43,357 nt of DNA from Sulfurovum sp. (GCA_030949325.1 JAUZSQ010000013.1:1-43357); one strand, 5' to 3'. Shown: positions 19,235-28,028, numbered from the stretch's first letter. The notes: a model not told the origin generated them from the sequence alone. Program-made: numbers and translations.

Positions 19235-20112
19235 AAATAATCATTATAGAGAATGAACTCTATCTCGCACAAAGTATTGCCTCAAAGTTACATGAAAATG
19301 GCTATGAAACAGAAACCTATACCTCCATCAAGTCTGCGATGAGCAGTCAAGGAGATGTCTATCTGCTCTCAACCAACTTACCTGGGCAAAACACTTCACC
19401 TCTGATTTGTCATTTTAAAGATAAGATTATTATTTTGATGGTCAATTATATCAATAATGATACCGTAGGTGAACCTCTCAAATTGGGTGCTAAAGATTAT
19501 ATTGTCAAACCCTTTATGATTGAAGACCTGATGCGTAAGATTGAACACTACAAAGAGTATCAATCCCTCAAGAAACAAGCTACCTTTTATCAAGAGTATA
19601 TGAAAAACCTACTCATTGATATTGAGTCTGATTTTGATATTAAGACCCTTACGACCCCTATAGTCATTGAGACCAACTATCAAAGACTGGTTGATAAAAT
19701 TGTCTTTAGCCATGCAGAAGCTACCAAGGTACTCCTCACCTTTATCCCTCTAAACAATAAAAATTGGAAAGAAAAGATAGAAAAGAGTAGCCCCAGTAGC
19801 CTCCTGTATATTACCGAACTCCATGAACTCAAAAAGATAGACAGAGAAGCCCTTTTCGCACTCTTGCCTTCTCATAACTTTATTCTGTGTAGTACTTCCA
19901 ATTTGGAATCTAATTTTCCCACCATTACACTCAATACAGAATCCAAACTGTATGACCAAAATGAAGTCCTCACCATTGATGATTATGTCAAATTTATTGT
20001 CAACAGCTTTCAATACAAGTTTCCAGATACCGAACTCTCCAAAAAGTTAGGTATTTCACGAAAAAGTTTATGGGAAAAACGAAAAAAATATGGACTCTTC
20101 AAAAAGAAATAA
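19231..20112 (+). CDS. HP1021/Cj1608-type atypical response regulator
   Basis: A 293-residue orphan regulator. The N terminus folds as a receiver domain (KIIIIENELYLAQ, then LLSTNLPG, then GAKDYIVKPF). The position normally holding the phosphoacceptor Asp is Ser47, the same substitution reported for Helicobacter pylori HP1021. The C terminus is a Fis-like helix-turn-helix (LSKKLGISRKSLWEKRKKYG). HP1021 binds the replication origin and many promoters, acts without phosphorylation and responds to redox state. Gene order ispDF-regulator-Sat-like-pgpA matches Campylobacter jejuni Cj1607-Cj1610, which supports orthology. Its ATG overlaps the ispDF stop. In-frame sequence upstream (TTG 19219) lies inside ispDF and is unlikely to be used. 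Confidence 0.88.
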   Translation: MKIIIIENELYLAQSIASKLHENGYETETYTSIKSAMSSQGDVYLLSTNLPGQNTSPLICHFKDKIIILMVNYINNDTVGEPLKLGAKDYIVKPFMIEDLMRKIEHYKEYQSLKKQATFYQEYMKNLLIDIESDFDIKTLTTPIVIETNYQRLVDKIVFSHAEATKVLLTFIPLNNKNWKEKIEKSSPSSLLYITELHELKKIDREALFALLPSHNFILCSTSNLESNFPTITLNTESKLYDQNEVLTIDDYVKFIVNSFQYKFPDTELSKKLGISRKSLWEKRKKYGLFKKK

Positions 20113-20135
20113 TACAGACCCAAAGGACTAAGGAC

Positions 20136-21317
20136 ATGCCCAAAAATACAGCACTTTATATAGATAGCGAAGCTCTCTCTAGCTTGGCATTGGTTCAAGC
20201 AGGACTTATTTCTCCTGTCCAAAATCTCATGAACCAAGAAGAAGCTTCTATAGTGGATAAAACACAGATGTACAAAGGTGTGCCTTTTCCTTTTTCCTTT
20301 ATCTTAGCACCCAAAGGCAAGAGAAACCATCAAACCCTCAGTACGGTGAAAAAAGGGGATAAACTTACACTCTTTACAAACGCTAAAAAAGTAGGTGAAC
20401 TCAACGTAGAAGAGACCTTTGTCATAGACCCAATCCAACGTCTCAATGCTATTTATGGTACCTGTGACAGTTCTCATCCTGGGGTCAAAAATACGATGGT
20501 ACGCCTAGGTAGTATCGCCGTCTCAGGTAGCTATCATGTAGAATACCCTTTGATTAATGATAATATGAATCGTATTCAAAGCATGATTAACAACACAGGA
20601 GCCAAAAATATTTCTTCTTTGATGTTGGCTGCAAATCCTCTGAACCGTGCGCATGAACGTATGATACGCCAAGCTATTTCTGATGCTGATTTACTCATTA
20701 TTTTCTTGCGTAAACCCTTTACGTCTACAGGATTACGCTATGATATTCGTCACAATGCCCTCAGCACTTTTGTGGATAACTTTTTACCACGCAATAAAGT
20801 GCTTATTATTCCTTTTGAAAACTCATATATCTTTGCAGGATTTAATGAACTCATCCTCGATGCACTCGTAGCCAAAAACTATGGATGCAAACAACTCATT
20901 GTAGGTAAAAATCATGGTGGACTAGGATTACATTATGATAAAAACCGTCTAAATTCTGTCTTTGACCAATGTGAAGAAATGAATATAGAGATAAAAACTG
21001 TTGATGAATATGTGTATTGTGATACTTGTAAAACCTTGGTAAGTACACATACCTGCCCTCATGGACAGCATCACCATGTACATTATCACTCTGAATCTAT
21101 CATGAAACTCATACAAACGGGTCTTATCCCTCCTTCTATCTTGGTGAGAAAAGAAGTCTCTGCCAATATCTTGGCAGCACTTTTCCCCCAAAGATTTGAA
21201 AACTTACAAGAAATACACCATGCACTCATCCCTGGATATGGGCTGATAGAACAACCTAGTCAAGAGCAATTTTACCTAAAGCTCATCGAACTTTACCAAA
21301 CTTCATCACTTACATAA
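20136..21317 (+). CDS. ATP-sulfurylase-like protein with degenerate active site (Cj1609-type)
   Basis: A 393-residue protein with the overall plan of sulfate adenylyltransferase: N-terminal PUA-like domain, catalytic domain, C-terminal segment. The expected QTRNPxHRAHE motif reads LAANPLNRAHE, so the Gln, the Arg and the first His are replaced. The GRDHAGVG motif reads GKNHGGLG. A C-x2-C-x8-C-x4-H array (CDTCKTLVSTHTCPHGQH), the zinc motif of bacterial/archaeal ATP sulfurylases, is intact and followed by extra His. The fold and zinc site therefore seem kept while catalysis is doubtful. The ATG at 20136 follows AAAGGA; the frame extends upstream into the preceding gene but without a better start. 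It lies nine bases before pgpA. The family is clear; the function is unknown. Confidence 0.82.
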   Translation: MPKNTALYIDSEALSSLALVQAGLISPVQNLMNQEEASIVDKTQMYKGVPFPFSFILAPKGKRNHQTLSTVKKGDKLTLFTNAKKVGELNVEETFVIDPIQRLNAIYGTCDSSHPGVKNTMVRLGSIAVSGSYHVEYPLINDNMNRIQSMINNTGAKNISSLMLAANPLNRAHERMIRQAISDADLLIIFLRKPFTSTGLRYDIRHNALSTFVDNFLPRNKVLIIPFENSYIFAGFNELILDALVAKNYGCKQLIVGKNHGGLGLHYDKNRLNSVFDQCEEMNIEIKTVDEYVYCDTCKTLVSTHTCPHGQHHHVHYHSESIMKLIQTGLIPPSILVRKEVSANILAALFPQRFENLQEIHHALIPGYGLIEQPSQEQFYLKLIELYQTSSLT

Positions 21318-21325
21318 GGATTATT

Positions 21326-21817
21326 ATGACATTACAAAAACCTTTTTTGACCTTTGGAGGGGCTGGACTCAGTCCCAAAGCACCTGGTACAGTAGGTACA
21401 TTGGCTTCTTTGCCTGTGGGTCTTTTGATACTCTATTATCTAGGCTTAGAAAGCCTCTTTGTAGCTACTCTAGCCATTACCGTCATTGGTATCTTTGAAA
21501 TCAACAAATATGAAAAAGAAACAGGTACACATGACCTACAACATATTGTCATAGATGAAGCTTCAGGTATGTGGATTAGTCTGATGATAGCCTACTCAAT
21601 GGCAATTACACTGAGCTACCCTTATGCTGAGTTACTCGCTATTGTCTTTAGTTTTGCTACTTTTCGTCTCTTTGATATTTGGAAACCTTCTACCATTGGT
21701 TGGATAGACAGAGAACTCAAAGGAGGATTGGGGGTCATGCTAGATGATGTACTCGCAGGATTCGCAGGAGGACTCTTATCCGTTGTGCTTTTACTCGCTA
21801 TTGATAAGGTCTTATAA
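21326..21817 (+). CDS. pgpA: Phosphatidylglycerophosphatase A
   Basis: A 163-residue inner-membrane PgpA, which dephosphorylates phosphatidylglycerol phosphate to phosphatidylglycerol. The family motifs are GGAGLSPKAPGTVGTL at the N terminus, HIVIDEASGMWISL in the middle and FRLFDIWKPSTIGWIDRELK with GGLGVMLDDVLAG in the C-terminal half; the conserved acidic residues expected to bind metal are in these blocks. About three to four hydrophobic segments are present. It ends the ispDF operon, converging on the amgK-like gene with 17 bases between the stops. Confidence 0.96.
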   Translation: MTLQKPFLTFGGAGLSPKAPGTVGTLASLPVGLLILYYLGLESLFVATLAITVIGIFEINKYEKETGTHDLQHIVIDEASGMWISLMIAYSMAITLSYPYAELLAIVFSFATFRLFDIWKPSTIGWIDRELKGGLGVMLDDVLAGFAGGLLSVVLLLAIDKVL

Positions 21818-21834
21818 GAGTCACTAGACTTCTA

Positions 21835-22807
21835 TTAAAACAGTGACATACCTTGGCTTCCCTCATCTTTGGGACTCAAGAGTCTAGCCAAGTTCTCTAG
21901 CTCTGGATACTTTACAGCCACTTCCACAATATATTGTAAAATCAAAGGAATATGGTCAAGATACCTCTCTTTTCCATCACGAATACTCAATCTTGCAAAA
22001 ATACCCAATATCTTGATATGACGTTGTAAGGCCGTAAAATCAAACCAACGCATAAAGGTGTCATCATCTACAGTGATTCCTTTGCCTTTTTTAAAACGTT
22101 GGATTAAGCGTTTGCGTTCTCTAGGGTCTAGTGCCACATAGGCATCACGAAGTAAAGAGACCAAATCATAGGTTAGTCCTCCTTCTCTTGCATCTTGGAA
22201 ATCTATCACGACTATCTCATCTTCACTGTCTATCATGAGGTTTTTGGAATGATAATCACGATGTACAAACAGCTCTTGGGGTTGAGCCAATACTTCTTTG
22301 ACAATCAAAGTAAATTGTCCCAATAATACTCTGGCTTCTACACATTCAAGATTTTGAGATAAATGTGCTTTAAGATACCATTGAGGCATGAGATTCATCT
22401 CTTCTAACAAGAAGTTAGCATCATAAGGGTCTAGACCTTTAGAAGGAGTCTCTTGCATCAGCACCAAGGTATCTATCGCTTTGTCATAGTAGCTACACTG
22501 CTTTGGCTGAGACTCCACAAGTATCCCATAAATGCGTAGAACCTACATCCTCTAAGAGCATAAAGCCTTTGTGTAGTTCATACGCACGCATCATAGGAAT
22601 ACGGACTTTGGTATCCATCAGTCTCCAACCTACACCAATAAATAGAGGTACAGATTCTTTGACCTCCGAGGCATCCATCACCAATAAGTTCTTGTCTTTT
22701 TGTGCAATACGATAATAGCTTCTACTTCCTGCATCTCCATGTAGCTGTGTCAAGATAGGGTCTTCGATTCCCAAAAATTCTATCCAACCTTTTAACTCTT
22801 TGTGCAT
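21835..22807 (-). CDS. AmgK-like aminosugar anomeric kinase / APH-family phosphotransferase (frameshifted)
   Basis: Phosphotransferase of the aminoglycoside/choline kinase fold, closest in motif pattern to AmgK, which phosphorylates MurNAc and GlcNAc at C1 in peptidoglycan recycling. The N-terminal lobe has DAGSRSYYRI and LLVMDAS; the C-terminal lobe has the catalytic loop ELFVHRDYHSKNLM and the metal loop IVVIDFQDAREGGLTYDLVSLLRD. The frame breaks at about 22505; pieces 22493-22807 and 21835-22518 join into about 324 residues. An AGGAGG site, overlapping the end of selO, precedes the ATG, so it is cotranscribed with selO. The usual partner, the nucleotidyltransferase MurU, is not adjacent, so the AmgK role is an inference; another sugar or small-molecule kinase remains possible. 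Confidence 0.75.
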
Positions 22808-22816
22808 ATCTGCCTC

Positions 22817-24247
22817 CTAGGAAGAACAACTTAATTTTTGGTTCTTAAATGCTTTGGGTGTAGCCTCTGACCATCGCTCAAATGCTGGATGCTCATCAAA
22901 AGGTGCTTGGGCAATGGTAAAGAGGTCATGGACAATAGAAAAGTCTCCCTCAATCGCTGCGTCAATTGCTTCTTGAAGCATATAGTTCTTGAGTACATAC
23001 TTAGGATTATTACAGAGCATTTGCTTTTTGCGTTCTACTTTATCAATGTATTGAATACGCACATCATATCTATCAAGCCATGCGTTCATCGGTTCATGGT
23101 ACATCCCTGTAGCAAGTAACGCTGTTCTATCACCCTCATAATGGCTCAAGGTTCGCATAAACAATGTATAATCCACATGTAAAGTCTCTAGCATATCAAA
23201 CATATCTTCAATGATGGCAGGGTCTTCTTCTACTGTGCCTTCTAGTCCAAGTTTTTTACACATATAATAGTGTAAATATCGTATATAGACTTTGTCATAA
23301 AGGGCTAAAATCTTTTCCATTTTTTCCATAGAAGCTAGAGGGCTAAGGGCTTTCATAAGTGACTGTAAATTCCATTTGGCAATAGAAGGTTGATTGGTAA
23401 AACTATAGCGTCCCTGTGTATCGGTATGATTACAGACATTTTCATGGCGAAAATCATCCAAAAAGGCAAAAGGTCCATAATCAATCGTCAATCCTGCAAT
23501 AGACATATTGTCCGTATTCATCACCCCATGATTGAAGCCTACAGACATCCACTGTGCCATCAAACGACAGGTAATGACCATCACTTCATTAAACAATAAA
23601 GTATAAGGGTCATTTTTGCCCTTGATATGAGGAAAACTCTCATCAATCACATAATTGGCCAAAGATTTAAGCTCTGTAAACATCCCTCCAGCCGCAAAGT
23701 ATTCAAAAGTACCAAAACGTACCCATGAAGAACTCACACGACAAACCATCGCAGCTGTTTCGATACTTTCGCGTCTGACCTTATGCTCTGAACCAATCAG
23801 CCCCAAGCATAAAGTAGTAGGTATTTTCAACGAGTGCATCGCTTCACTCATCAGATATTCTCGAATACTCGAACGCAAAACAGCACGTCCATCTCCATGA
23901 CGAGAATACTCCGTAATCCCTGCTCCTTTGAGCTGTAATTCAAAGCCACTAAGCTTACCAATATTGATAGCCCTACCATCTCCAAGACGTGGCACAAAAT
24001 GTCCAAATTGATGCCCTGCATAACACATAGAAAAACTCTCCGTCCCCTGAGGATGATACTCACCATTGAGCCATTGGACAAAAGTATCACTAGATAGCTC
24101 ATCTTTATCGATATTGAGTTTCTCAGCTACATCTTGATTGGCATGGATAAGATGAGGAGCAAACAAAGGGTCAGGCTTCACTTTATCATAGAATTCACTG
24201 TCTAAACGCAGGTAGGGATTGCTTACTTTAATGTCATTTAATTTCAT
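22817..24247 (-). CDS. selO: Protein adenylyltransferase SelO (YdiU family)
   Basis: A 476-residue pseudokinase-fold enzyme that transfers AMP from ATP to Ser, Thr or Tyr of proteins, linked to the redox stress response. Motifs: CYAGHQFGHFVPRLGDGRAI, LKGAGITEYSRHGDGRAVLR (nucleotide-binding Lys and loop), TTLCLGLIGS, GVMNTDNMSIAG with the active-site Asn and DYGPFAFLDD with the metal Asp. The protein ends KLSCSS: a Cys at the third residue from the end, exactly where animal SELENOO has selenocysteine. The frame is intact and the length is normal. It is the upstream partner of the amgK-like gene (nine bases between them). Confidence 0.95.
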   Translation of the reverse strand: MKLNDIKVSNPYLRLDSEFYDKVKPDPLFAPHLIHANQDVAEKLNIDKDELSSDTFVQWLNGEYHPQGTESFSMCYAGHQFGHFVPRLGDGRAINIGKLSGFELQLKGAGITEYSRHGDGRAVLRSSIREYLMSEAMHSLKIPTTLCLGLIGSEHKVRRESIETAAMVCRVSSSWVRFGTFEYFAAGGMFTELKSLANYVIDESFPHIKGKNDPYTLLFNEVMVITCRLMAQWMSVGFNHGVMNTDNMSIAGLTIDYGPFAFLDDFRHENVCNHTDTQGRYSFTNQPSIAKWNLQSLMKALSPLASMEKMEKILALYDKVYIRYLHYYMCKKLGLEGTVEEDPAIIEDMFDMLETLHVDYTLFMRTLSHYEGDRTALLATGMYHEPMNAWLDRYDVRIQYIDKVERKKQMLCNNPKYVLKNYMLQEAIDAAIEGDFSIVHDLFTIAQAPFDEHPAFERWSEATPKAFKNQKLSCSS

Positions 24248-24294
24248 AAGTCTATAGTAGCTAGAGAAACTTTAAAATGACTTAAAGCCTTATT

Positions 24295-24765
24295 TTACTC
24301 TGATGACCTCACGCAACGTACATATGCTAGATTATACTTACTACTTCTTTCTGTCGCACCATTACCAAAATTAATACCCCAAGCATCACGAGGAAGGTTA
24401 CTGTAACTACTAGCACTCCAATAGGTACTCGCTTGTGTATTTTCAAAAACATCACTAATACTTGAATTGCTTTTCGTATCATCAACAAGGGTTAACAATT
24501 CAACCTTATCTGGGGCTGTGTCATCTAGGTTATAAATATTAATCGTCACCGTCTGATTGCTCTCATTGACTGTGAAACTTGCACTGTCTCCTCCTGAGAT
24601 ACTATAGGTGACATTATTCTCATCTGTAGCTAGTAAAATAATCGCTTCATTTTGATTATCTTCTACTGTGACGTTATCTTCACTTGTAAAGACTGGTGCA
24701 TCATCATCAAAAGACAAAGAACGATTTAAAATTATATTTAGATTTACTTTAAGGATATATGGCAC
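24295..24765 (-). pseudogene. 5'-truncated cadherin-like/DUF1566 surface protein
   Basis: A 156-residue remnant. The first part (APVFTSEDNVTVEDNQNEAI and onward) resembles the bacterial cadherin-like repeat found in secreted adhesins. The C terminus (YWSASSY..AWGINFGNGATERS..YVRCVR) is the end of a DUF1566 (Lcl) domain. Most of the DUF1566 domain, any signal peptide and any earlier repeats are missing. The open frame begins at a GTG (24763-24765) right beside the transposon end, with a TAA just upstream. The simplest reading is that the gene was cut by the IS200-type element and its 5' part lost or internally deleted. Confidence 0.62.
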
Positions 24766-24781
24766 TTAGGACTAGCATATA

Positions 24782-24836
24782 ACTCAACCACTATGCACTA
24801 AAAGTACATAGGTTGAGTGTAACGGACTGAAAGTCC
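24782..24836. repeat. Subterminal hairpins of the IS200-type right end
   Basis: Stem ACTCAACC (24782-24789) with GGTTGAGT (24811-24818), with inner TATG/CATA pairing, followed by GGACT (24824-24828) with AGTCC (24832-24836). Such imperfect hairpins are what TnpA recognises on single strands in this family. Confidence 0.6.
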
Positions 24837-24864
24837 TAGCTGACGCGTAGATTACTTTCCTCTC

Positions 24865-25290
24865 TTATTCCAATATCATATTAGCTAAATCTTTATTTGA
24901 TGGATTTCTATGATGTTCAAGATACTCATTAACCATCTCTTGACTTACATTTCCCGTACTCCATGCTCCATATCCTATCGCCCAAAAATGCTTTCCCCAA
25001 TATTGTTTTGATAGTTCTTTAAACTCTTCCTGTAACTTTCTTGAACTTCGTCCTTTTAACTTCTTTACTATATCACTCACTGACACTTTTGGAGGATACT
25101 CTATATGCATATGGACATGGTCTTTACTTACCACTCCCTTTAATATTCTAATATCTTCGGCATCACATATTTGTATAATTATCTCTCTGCATCGCTTTTG
25201 TATATCACCTTTCAAAACTCCATACCTATATTTTGTTACCCATACTATATGTACTTGTATTTGGCTTATTGTGTGATTTCCATTTCTCAT
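24865..25290 (-). CDS. tnpA: IS200-type transposase TnpA (HUH/Y1)
   Basis: A 141-residue Y1 single-strand transposase. It opens with the typical VHIVWVTKYRYGVL strand and has the metal-binding HUH pair in SKDHVHMHIEYPP and the catalytic tyrosine in MVNEYLEHH. Length and motifs are complete, so it may be active. No TnpB/IscB accessory gene is attached, which makes it an IS200-group rather than IS605-group element. Confidence 0.92.
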   Translation of the reverse strand: MRNGNHTISQIQVHIVWVTKYRYGVLKGDIQKRCREIIIQICDAEDIRILKGVVSKDHVHMHIEYPPKVSVSDIVKKLKGRSSRKLQEEFKELSKQYWGKHFWAIGYGAWSTGNVSQEMVNEYLEHHRNPSNKDLANMILE

Positions 25291-25332
25291 CCCACATTCT
25301 AACTTTTAACACATTCGTAGAAGCTAAAGCCT

Positions 25333-25440
25333 TGCACTAAAGTGCATAGTTTTGACTAGCGTGACTAGGACAATAAAAGCCATAAAAAAATTTCGGACGA
25401 GATGGCTTTAGCCTCTCCTATCGACGAGCCTAAAGCCATC
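25333..25440. repeat. Inverted repeats at the left flank of the IS200-type element
   Basis: TGCACT/AGTGCA (25333-25346) is the likely left-end hairpin. Further out, GATGGCTTTAG (25401-25411) pairs perfectly with CTAAAGCCATC (25430-25440) over an 18-base loop. AAAGCCAT occurs once more at about 25376. The outer repeat lies beyond the expected element edge, so it may be a separate structure or relic. The 325 bases between tnpA and mnmA otherwise contain no gene I can support. Confidence 0.5.
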
Positions 25441-25620
25441 GTTTTCAAAGTGCCTACCCTAAAATTTGGTTTTAATTTACTTCTATTCCTTAAGAGTATT
25501 AGAAAAATCCAAGATATAGAATTGAATATTGAAGAAAGAAATAAGTATGATGTAGAATTTTTAAAGAAAATTAAAAAAAGGAAAATAACAAAAAAAGAGA
25601 TTACTAATCTCTCCTATTAA
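25402..25620 (+). other. Doubtful short ORF in the gap before mnmA
   Basis: A 72-codon open frame on the plus strand begins inside the inverted repeat and runs four bases into the 3' end of mnmA on the other strand. The product is Lys/Ile/Asn-rich (e.g. [18 protein letters not shown]), resembles no family I know, and has no ribosome-binding site in front. It is more likely AT-rich non-coding sequence or the relic of a gene damaged by the nearby transposon. Confidence 0.2.
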
Positions 25621-26657
25621 CAAATAACCCCTCCTGCTATGAGTTTATCTTCTTGGTAAAAGGCTGCGATTTGTCCTTTGGCTAGTCCGAATACGGGTTC
25701 GTCTAGGGTGACGTTGGCTCTGTCATTGATAATGATTACTTGACAAGGGATGGCTTTGGTACGGTAACGCACTTTGACCGTACATCTAAAGCTTGTAAGT
25801 GGGGTAAAGAGGTTCAGTTGTTTGACTTCAAAGGTGCTTTCTTGTAGTTTGTCTTTGGTACCTACTACAATTTGATTACTTTCTGGCTTGATTTCTATGA
25901 CGAAATGAGGGTCATGTGCACCATTGACAAAAAATCCTCGACGTTTACCGATGGTATAATGCATATAGCCTTTATGGGTGCCTACGACATTACCTTCTGT
26001 GTCTAGTGTCTCGCCTGGCATATCGATATTCATGTGCTTAGAGAGGACTTCATCATAGGTATTTTCGACAAAACAAATCTCTGAACTCTCTCTTTGTGTG
26101 GCAAAATCTTTGAGGACCTCAATATTGGAAGCATAGGCTTTGACATCAGGCTTTATCCAAGTTCCCAAAGGAAAAATAAGCCTAGGCAGTACTTCTTTTC
26201 TGACTTCACACAGAAAATAGCTTTGGTCTTTGTTGGCATCTTTGGCTGCATAAATGAACTTCCCATCACATTGGATATAATGTCCTGTGGCGATATACTC
26301 TGCACCTATACTGTCTGCAAAATCTACCATTTTACCAAATTTAATCGTACGGTTACACATCACACAAGGATTGGGGGTGAGTCCTTCTTTGTAGCTTTCT
26401 ACAAAATAATCATAGACTTTTTCTTTGAAATCTACAGAGAGGTCATGAAAATGTACTTTGATACCCAAATAGTCAGCTACCCTTTGGACTTTAATGAAAT
26501 TCTCTTCATGGTAGTTTGCCTTATGATGAAGCTTCATATAGACACCTTCTACCTCATATCCTTCTTTTTGCAAGAGTATCGCTGAGACTGTAGAATCAAC
26601 CCCTCCACTCATACCTAATAATACTTTTTTACCATTACTATTTTTGCCTTTATCCAT
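25617..26657 (-). CDS. mnmA: tRNA-uridine 2-sulfurtransferase MnmA
   Basis: A 346-residue enzyme that thiolates U34 of tRNA-Lys, -Glu and -Gln. The PP-loop [14 protein letters not shown] is followed by [15 protein letters not shown], with the catalytic Cys, and [10 protein letters not shown], with the second catalytic Cys that carries the persulfide. HYTIGKRRG and the C-terminal beta-barrel domain follow. Length is normal and the frame intact. Its ATG overlaps the end of flhF by eight bases, so it is translated from the same transcript. In Helicobacter and Campylobacter the position after flhF is held by flhG, so this is a local rearrangement. Confidence 0.96.
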   Translation of the reverse strand: MDKGKNSNGKKVLLGMSGGVDSTVSAILLQKEGYEVEGVYMKLHHKANYHEENFIKVQRVADYLGIKVHFHDLSVDFKEKVYDYFVESYKEGLTPNPCVMCNRTIKFGKMVDFADSIGAEYIATGHYIQCDGKFIYAAKDANKDQSYFLCEVRKEVLPRLIFPLGTWIKPDVKAYASNIEVLKDFATQRESSEICFVENTYDEVLSKHMNIDMPGETLDTEGNVVGTHKGYMHYTIGKRRGFFVNGAHDPHFVIEIKPESNQIVVGTKDKLQESTFEVKQLNLFTPLTSFRCTVKVRYRTKAIPCQVIIINDRANVTLDEPVFGLAKGQIAAFYQEDKLIAGGVIC

Positions 26658-27549
26658 CTAAATCTCCTATAAAATGTTCTAATAAATACTCTTTGGATGC
26701 CAAGACCAAATCATCAGGTACCTCTTGCCCTATCGAAAAGTAACTCATCGGTACTTGATAGAGGAGCATAAAGTTAAGTAGTGTACCCAAATGCTTCGTC
26801 TCATCAAACTTCGACAGGATGAGTGAATGTAAATTTAAAAAAGAAAAACTATGATAAATATCATACATATCTTCATATTTGACCGTAGCTGAGAGTACTA
26901 GATTAACTTCTAGTTCTTTAGGCATATCTGATTGCACAAACTCGACAGTACGGATAAACTTCTGTGTATCATACGGTGACATTCCTGCTGTATCTATAAG
27001 AATAATATCATAATATTCTAAATACTTTAGTCCCTGAATAAAAGCTTCCAAACTATCAATAGTCAAATGCTCTAGTTCCATAATCTCCGCATAGTGTCCA
27101 AGTTGGTCAAAAGCACCTATCTTAAAGGTATCAAGATTAAGAATACCTACCTTATAAGGGATGTCCATCAAATAGGTATATCGTGCGGCAAGTTTCGCAA
27201 TAGTCGTAGTCTTTCCTACCCCTGTAGGACCTACTAGCATAATAATTTTAGATGCTTTTAGTGACTCGGGTACAATCTGCAGAGTATTATCTATCTCTTC
27301 GAGAATATAGGAGAGTAATCCTGTCTTATCTTCTAAAATATGCTTATCTATCATACCTCCTGAGAGTAATTCACCCACGACTTTATCTAGCCATACCTCA
27401 CTAATGCCTTTGGATATAAATAAGGACTTTACTTTTGCTAAAGTACTGTTATTATGTGTATCTTCTAGCTTATGCTTCATCACCGCTAAGGCATGACGTA
27501 AGGCATCTCGTTCTTCAATGAGTGCTTGAGTATCAATCTCTTGGCTCAT
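26650..27549 (-). CDS. flhF: Short FlhF-like SRP-family GTPase
   Basis: SRP-type GTPase of the FlhF group, which in flagellated bacteria sets flagellar number and pole. The NG domain is complete: helical N part (about residues 35-100), G1 [31 protein letters not shown], the G3 IDTAGMSP and a G4-like LSKFDE. At 299 residues it is much shorter than typical Campylobacterota FlhF because the N-terminal basic domain before the NG part is nearly absent. Context (aroQ, pepQ-like, folK upstream) is the Helicobacter flhF locus, but flhG, fliA and fliM do not follow. It overlaps folK by the four bases ATGA. It may be a relic in a non-flagellated lineage or have been reassigned. Confidence 0.82.
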   Translation of the reverse strand: MSQEIDTQALIEERDALRHALAVMKHKLEDTHNNSTLAKVKSLFISKGISEVWLDKVVGELLSGGMIDKHILEDKTGLLSYILEEIDNTLQIVPESLKASKIIMLVGPTGVGKTTTIAKLAARYTYLMDIPYKVGILNLDTFKIGAFDQLGHYAEIMELEHLTIDSLEAFIQGLKYLEYYDIILIDTAGMSPYDTQKFIRTVEFVQSDMPKELEVNLVLSATVKYEDMYDIYHSFSFLNLHSLILSKFDETKHLGTLLNFMLLYQVPMSYFSIGQEVPDDLVLASKEYLLEHFIGDLDG

Positions 27550-28028
27550 ACAAATCGTTTCATATAAGAAAGGGGTATCAATACAGACGCTCTGTCACTC
27601 CATCCATGGTGTGGTAAGGTAAGAAATTTTGTATGCATAGTGACCCTTTCATAAAATATCATATCTATATCCAAGGTACGAGGAGCATCAGGAAAAGAGC
27701 GTTTACGTCCAAATACCTTTTCTACACGCAAGAGATAACGCAATAAATCTTTGGGAGAAAGAGAGGTTTCAATGAGTAGCAAAGCATTATAAAAATCATC
27801 CTGTTGCGTATAACCAAAGGGAGGATTTTTGAGTATAGGAGAAGTCTCCAAGATACGAAGACACATAGAACGTCTCAAATAGCTAAGGAGATAGCCAAAA
27901 CGGCGTACAACATTGCCTATATTGCCTCCAATCCCAAGTAAGACCTTTTTCCCTCCCCTTTCTACTCCAAGAGAAGGAAAAGACACTGTACGAATCAAAG
28001 TAAGCTTAGAGGACAACTGCTTTGCCAT
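27546..28028 (-). CDS. folK: 2-amino-4-hydroxy-6-hydroxymethyldihydropteridine pyrophosphokinase
   Basis: A 160-residue HPPK of folate biosynthesis, which transfers pyrophosphate from ATP to hydroxymethyl-dihydropterin. The core begins at residue 28 with VLLGIGGNIGN. It has the signature RTLDIDMIFY, with the two Mg-binding Asp residues, and a C-terminal LPHHGWSDRASVLIPL. A 26-residue N-terminal extension overlaps the end of the pepQ-like gene by 23 bases; the true start could lie further in, but no better ribosome-binding site was seen. Gene order aroQ-pepQ-folK-flhF is that of Helicobacter pylori. Confidence 0.93.
   Translation of the reverse strand: MAKQLSSKLTLIRTVSFPSLGVERGGKKVLLGIGGNIGNVVRRFGYLLSYLRRSMCLRILETSPILKNPPFGYTQQDDFYNALLLIETSLSPKDLLRYLLRVEKVFGRKRSFPDAPRTLDIDMIFYERVTMHTKFLTLPHHGWSDRASVLIPLSYMKRFV

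Larger units (their letters stand above)
24770..25375 (-). mobile_element. IS200-type insertion sequence (boundaries approximate)
   Basis: A single HUH transposase gene (24865-25290) is flanked by hairpin-forming ends as in IS200/IS605 elements. The right end (24782-24836) has an eight-base-pair stem ACTCAACC/GGTTGAGT enclosing TATG/CATA, then a small hairpin GGACT-GAA-AGTCC. The left end (25333-25346) has TGCACT-AA-AGTGCA. Both ends share a TGCACTAAA(A)GT-like core followed by CATAG. No target duplication is expected for this family, so the edges are placed from the hairpins and from the break in the DUF1566 gene; they could be off by tens of bases. Confidence 0.65.

Noticed and set aside
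26094-26585. 163-codon plus-strand ORF opposite mnmA
   Set aside because: It lies entirely within mnmA, whose product is certain; no family resemblance and no ribosome-binding site.
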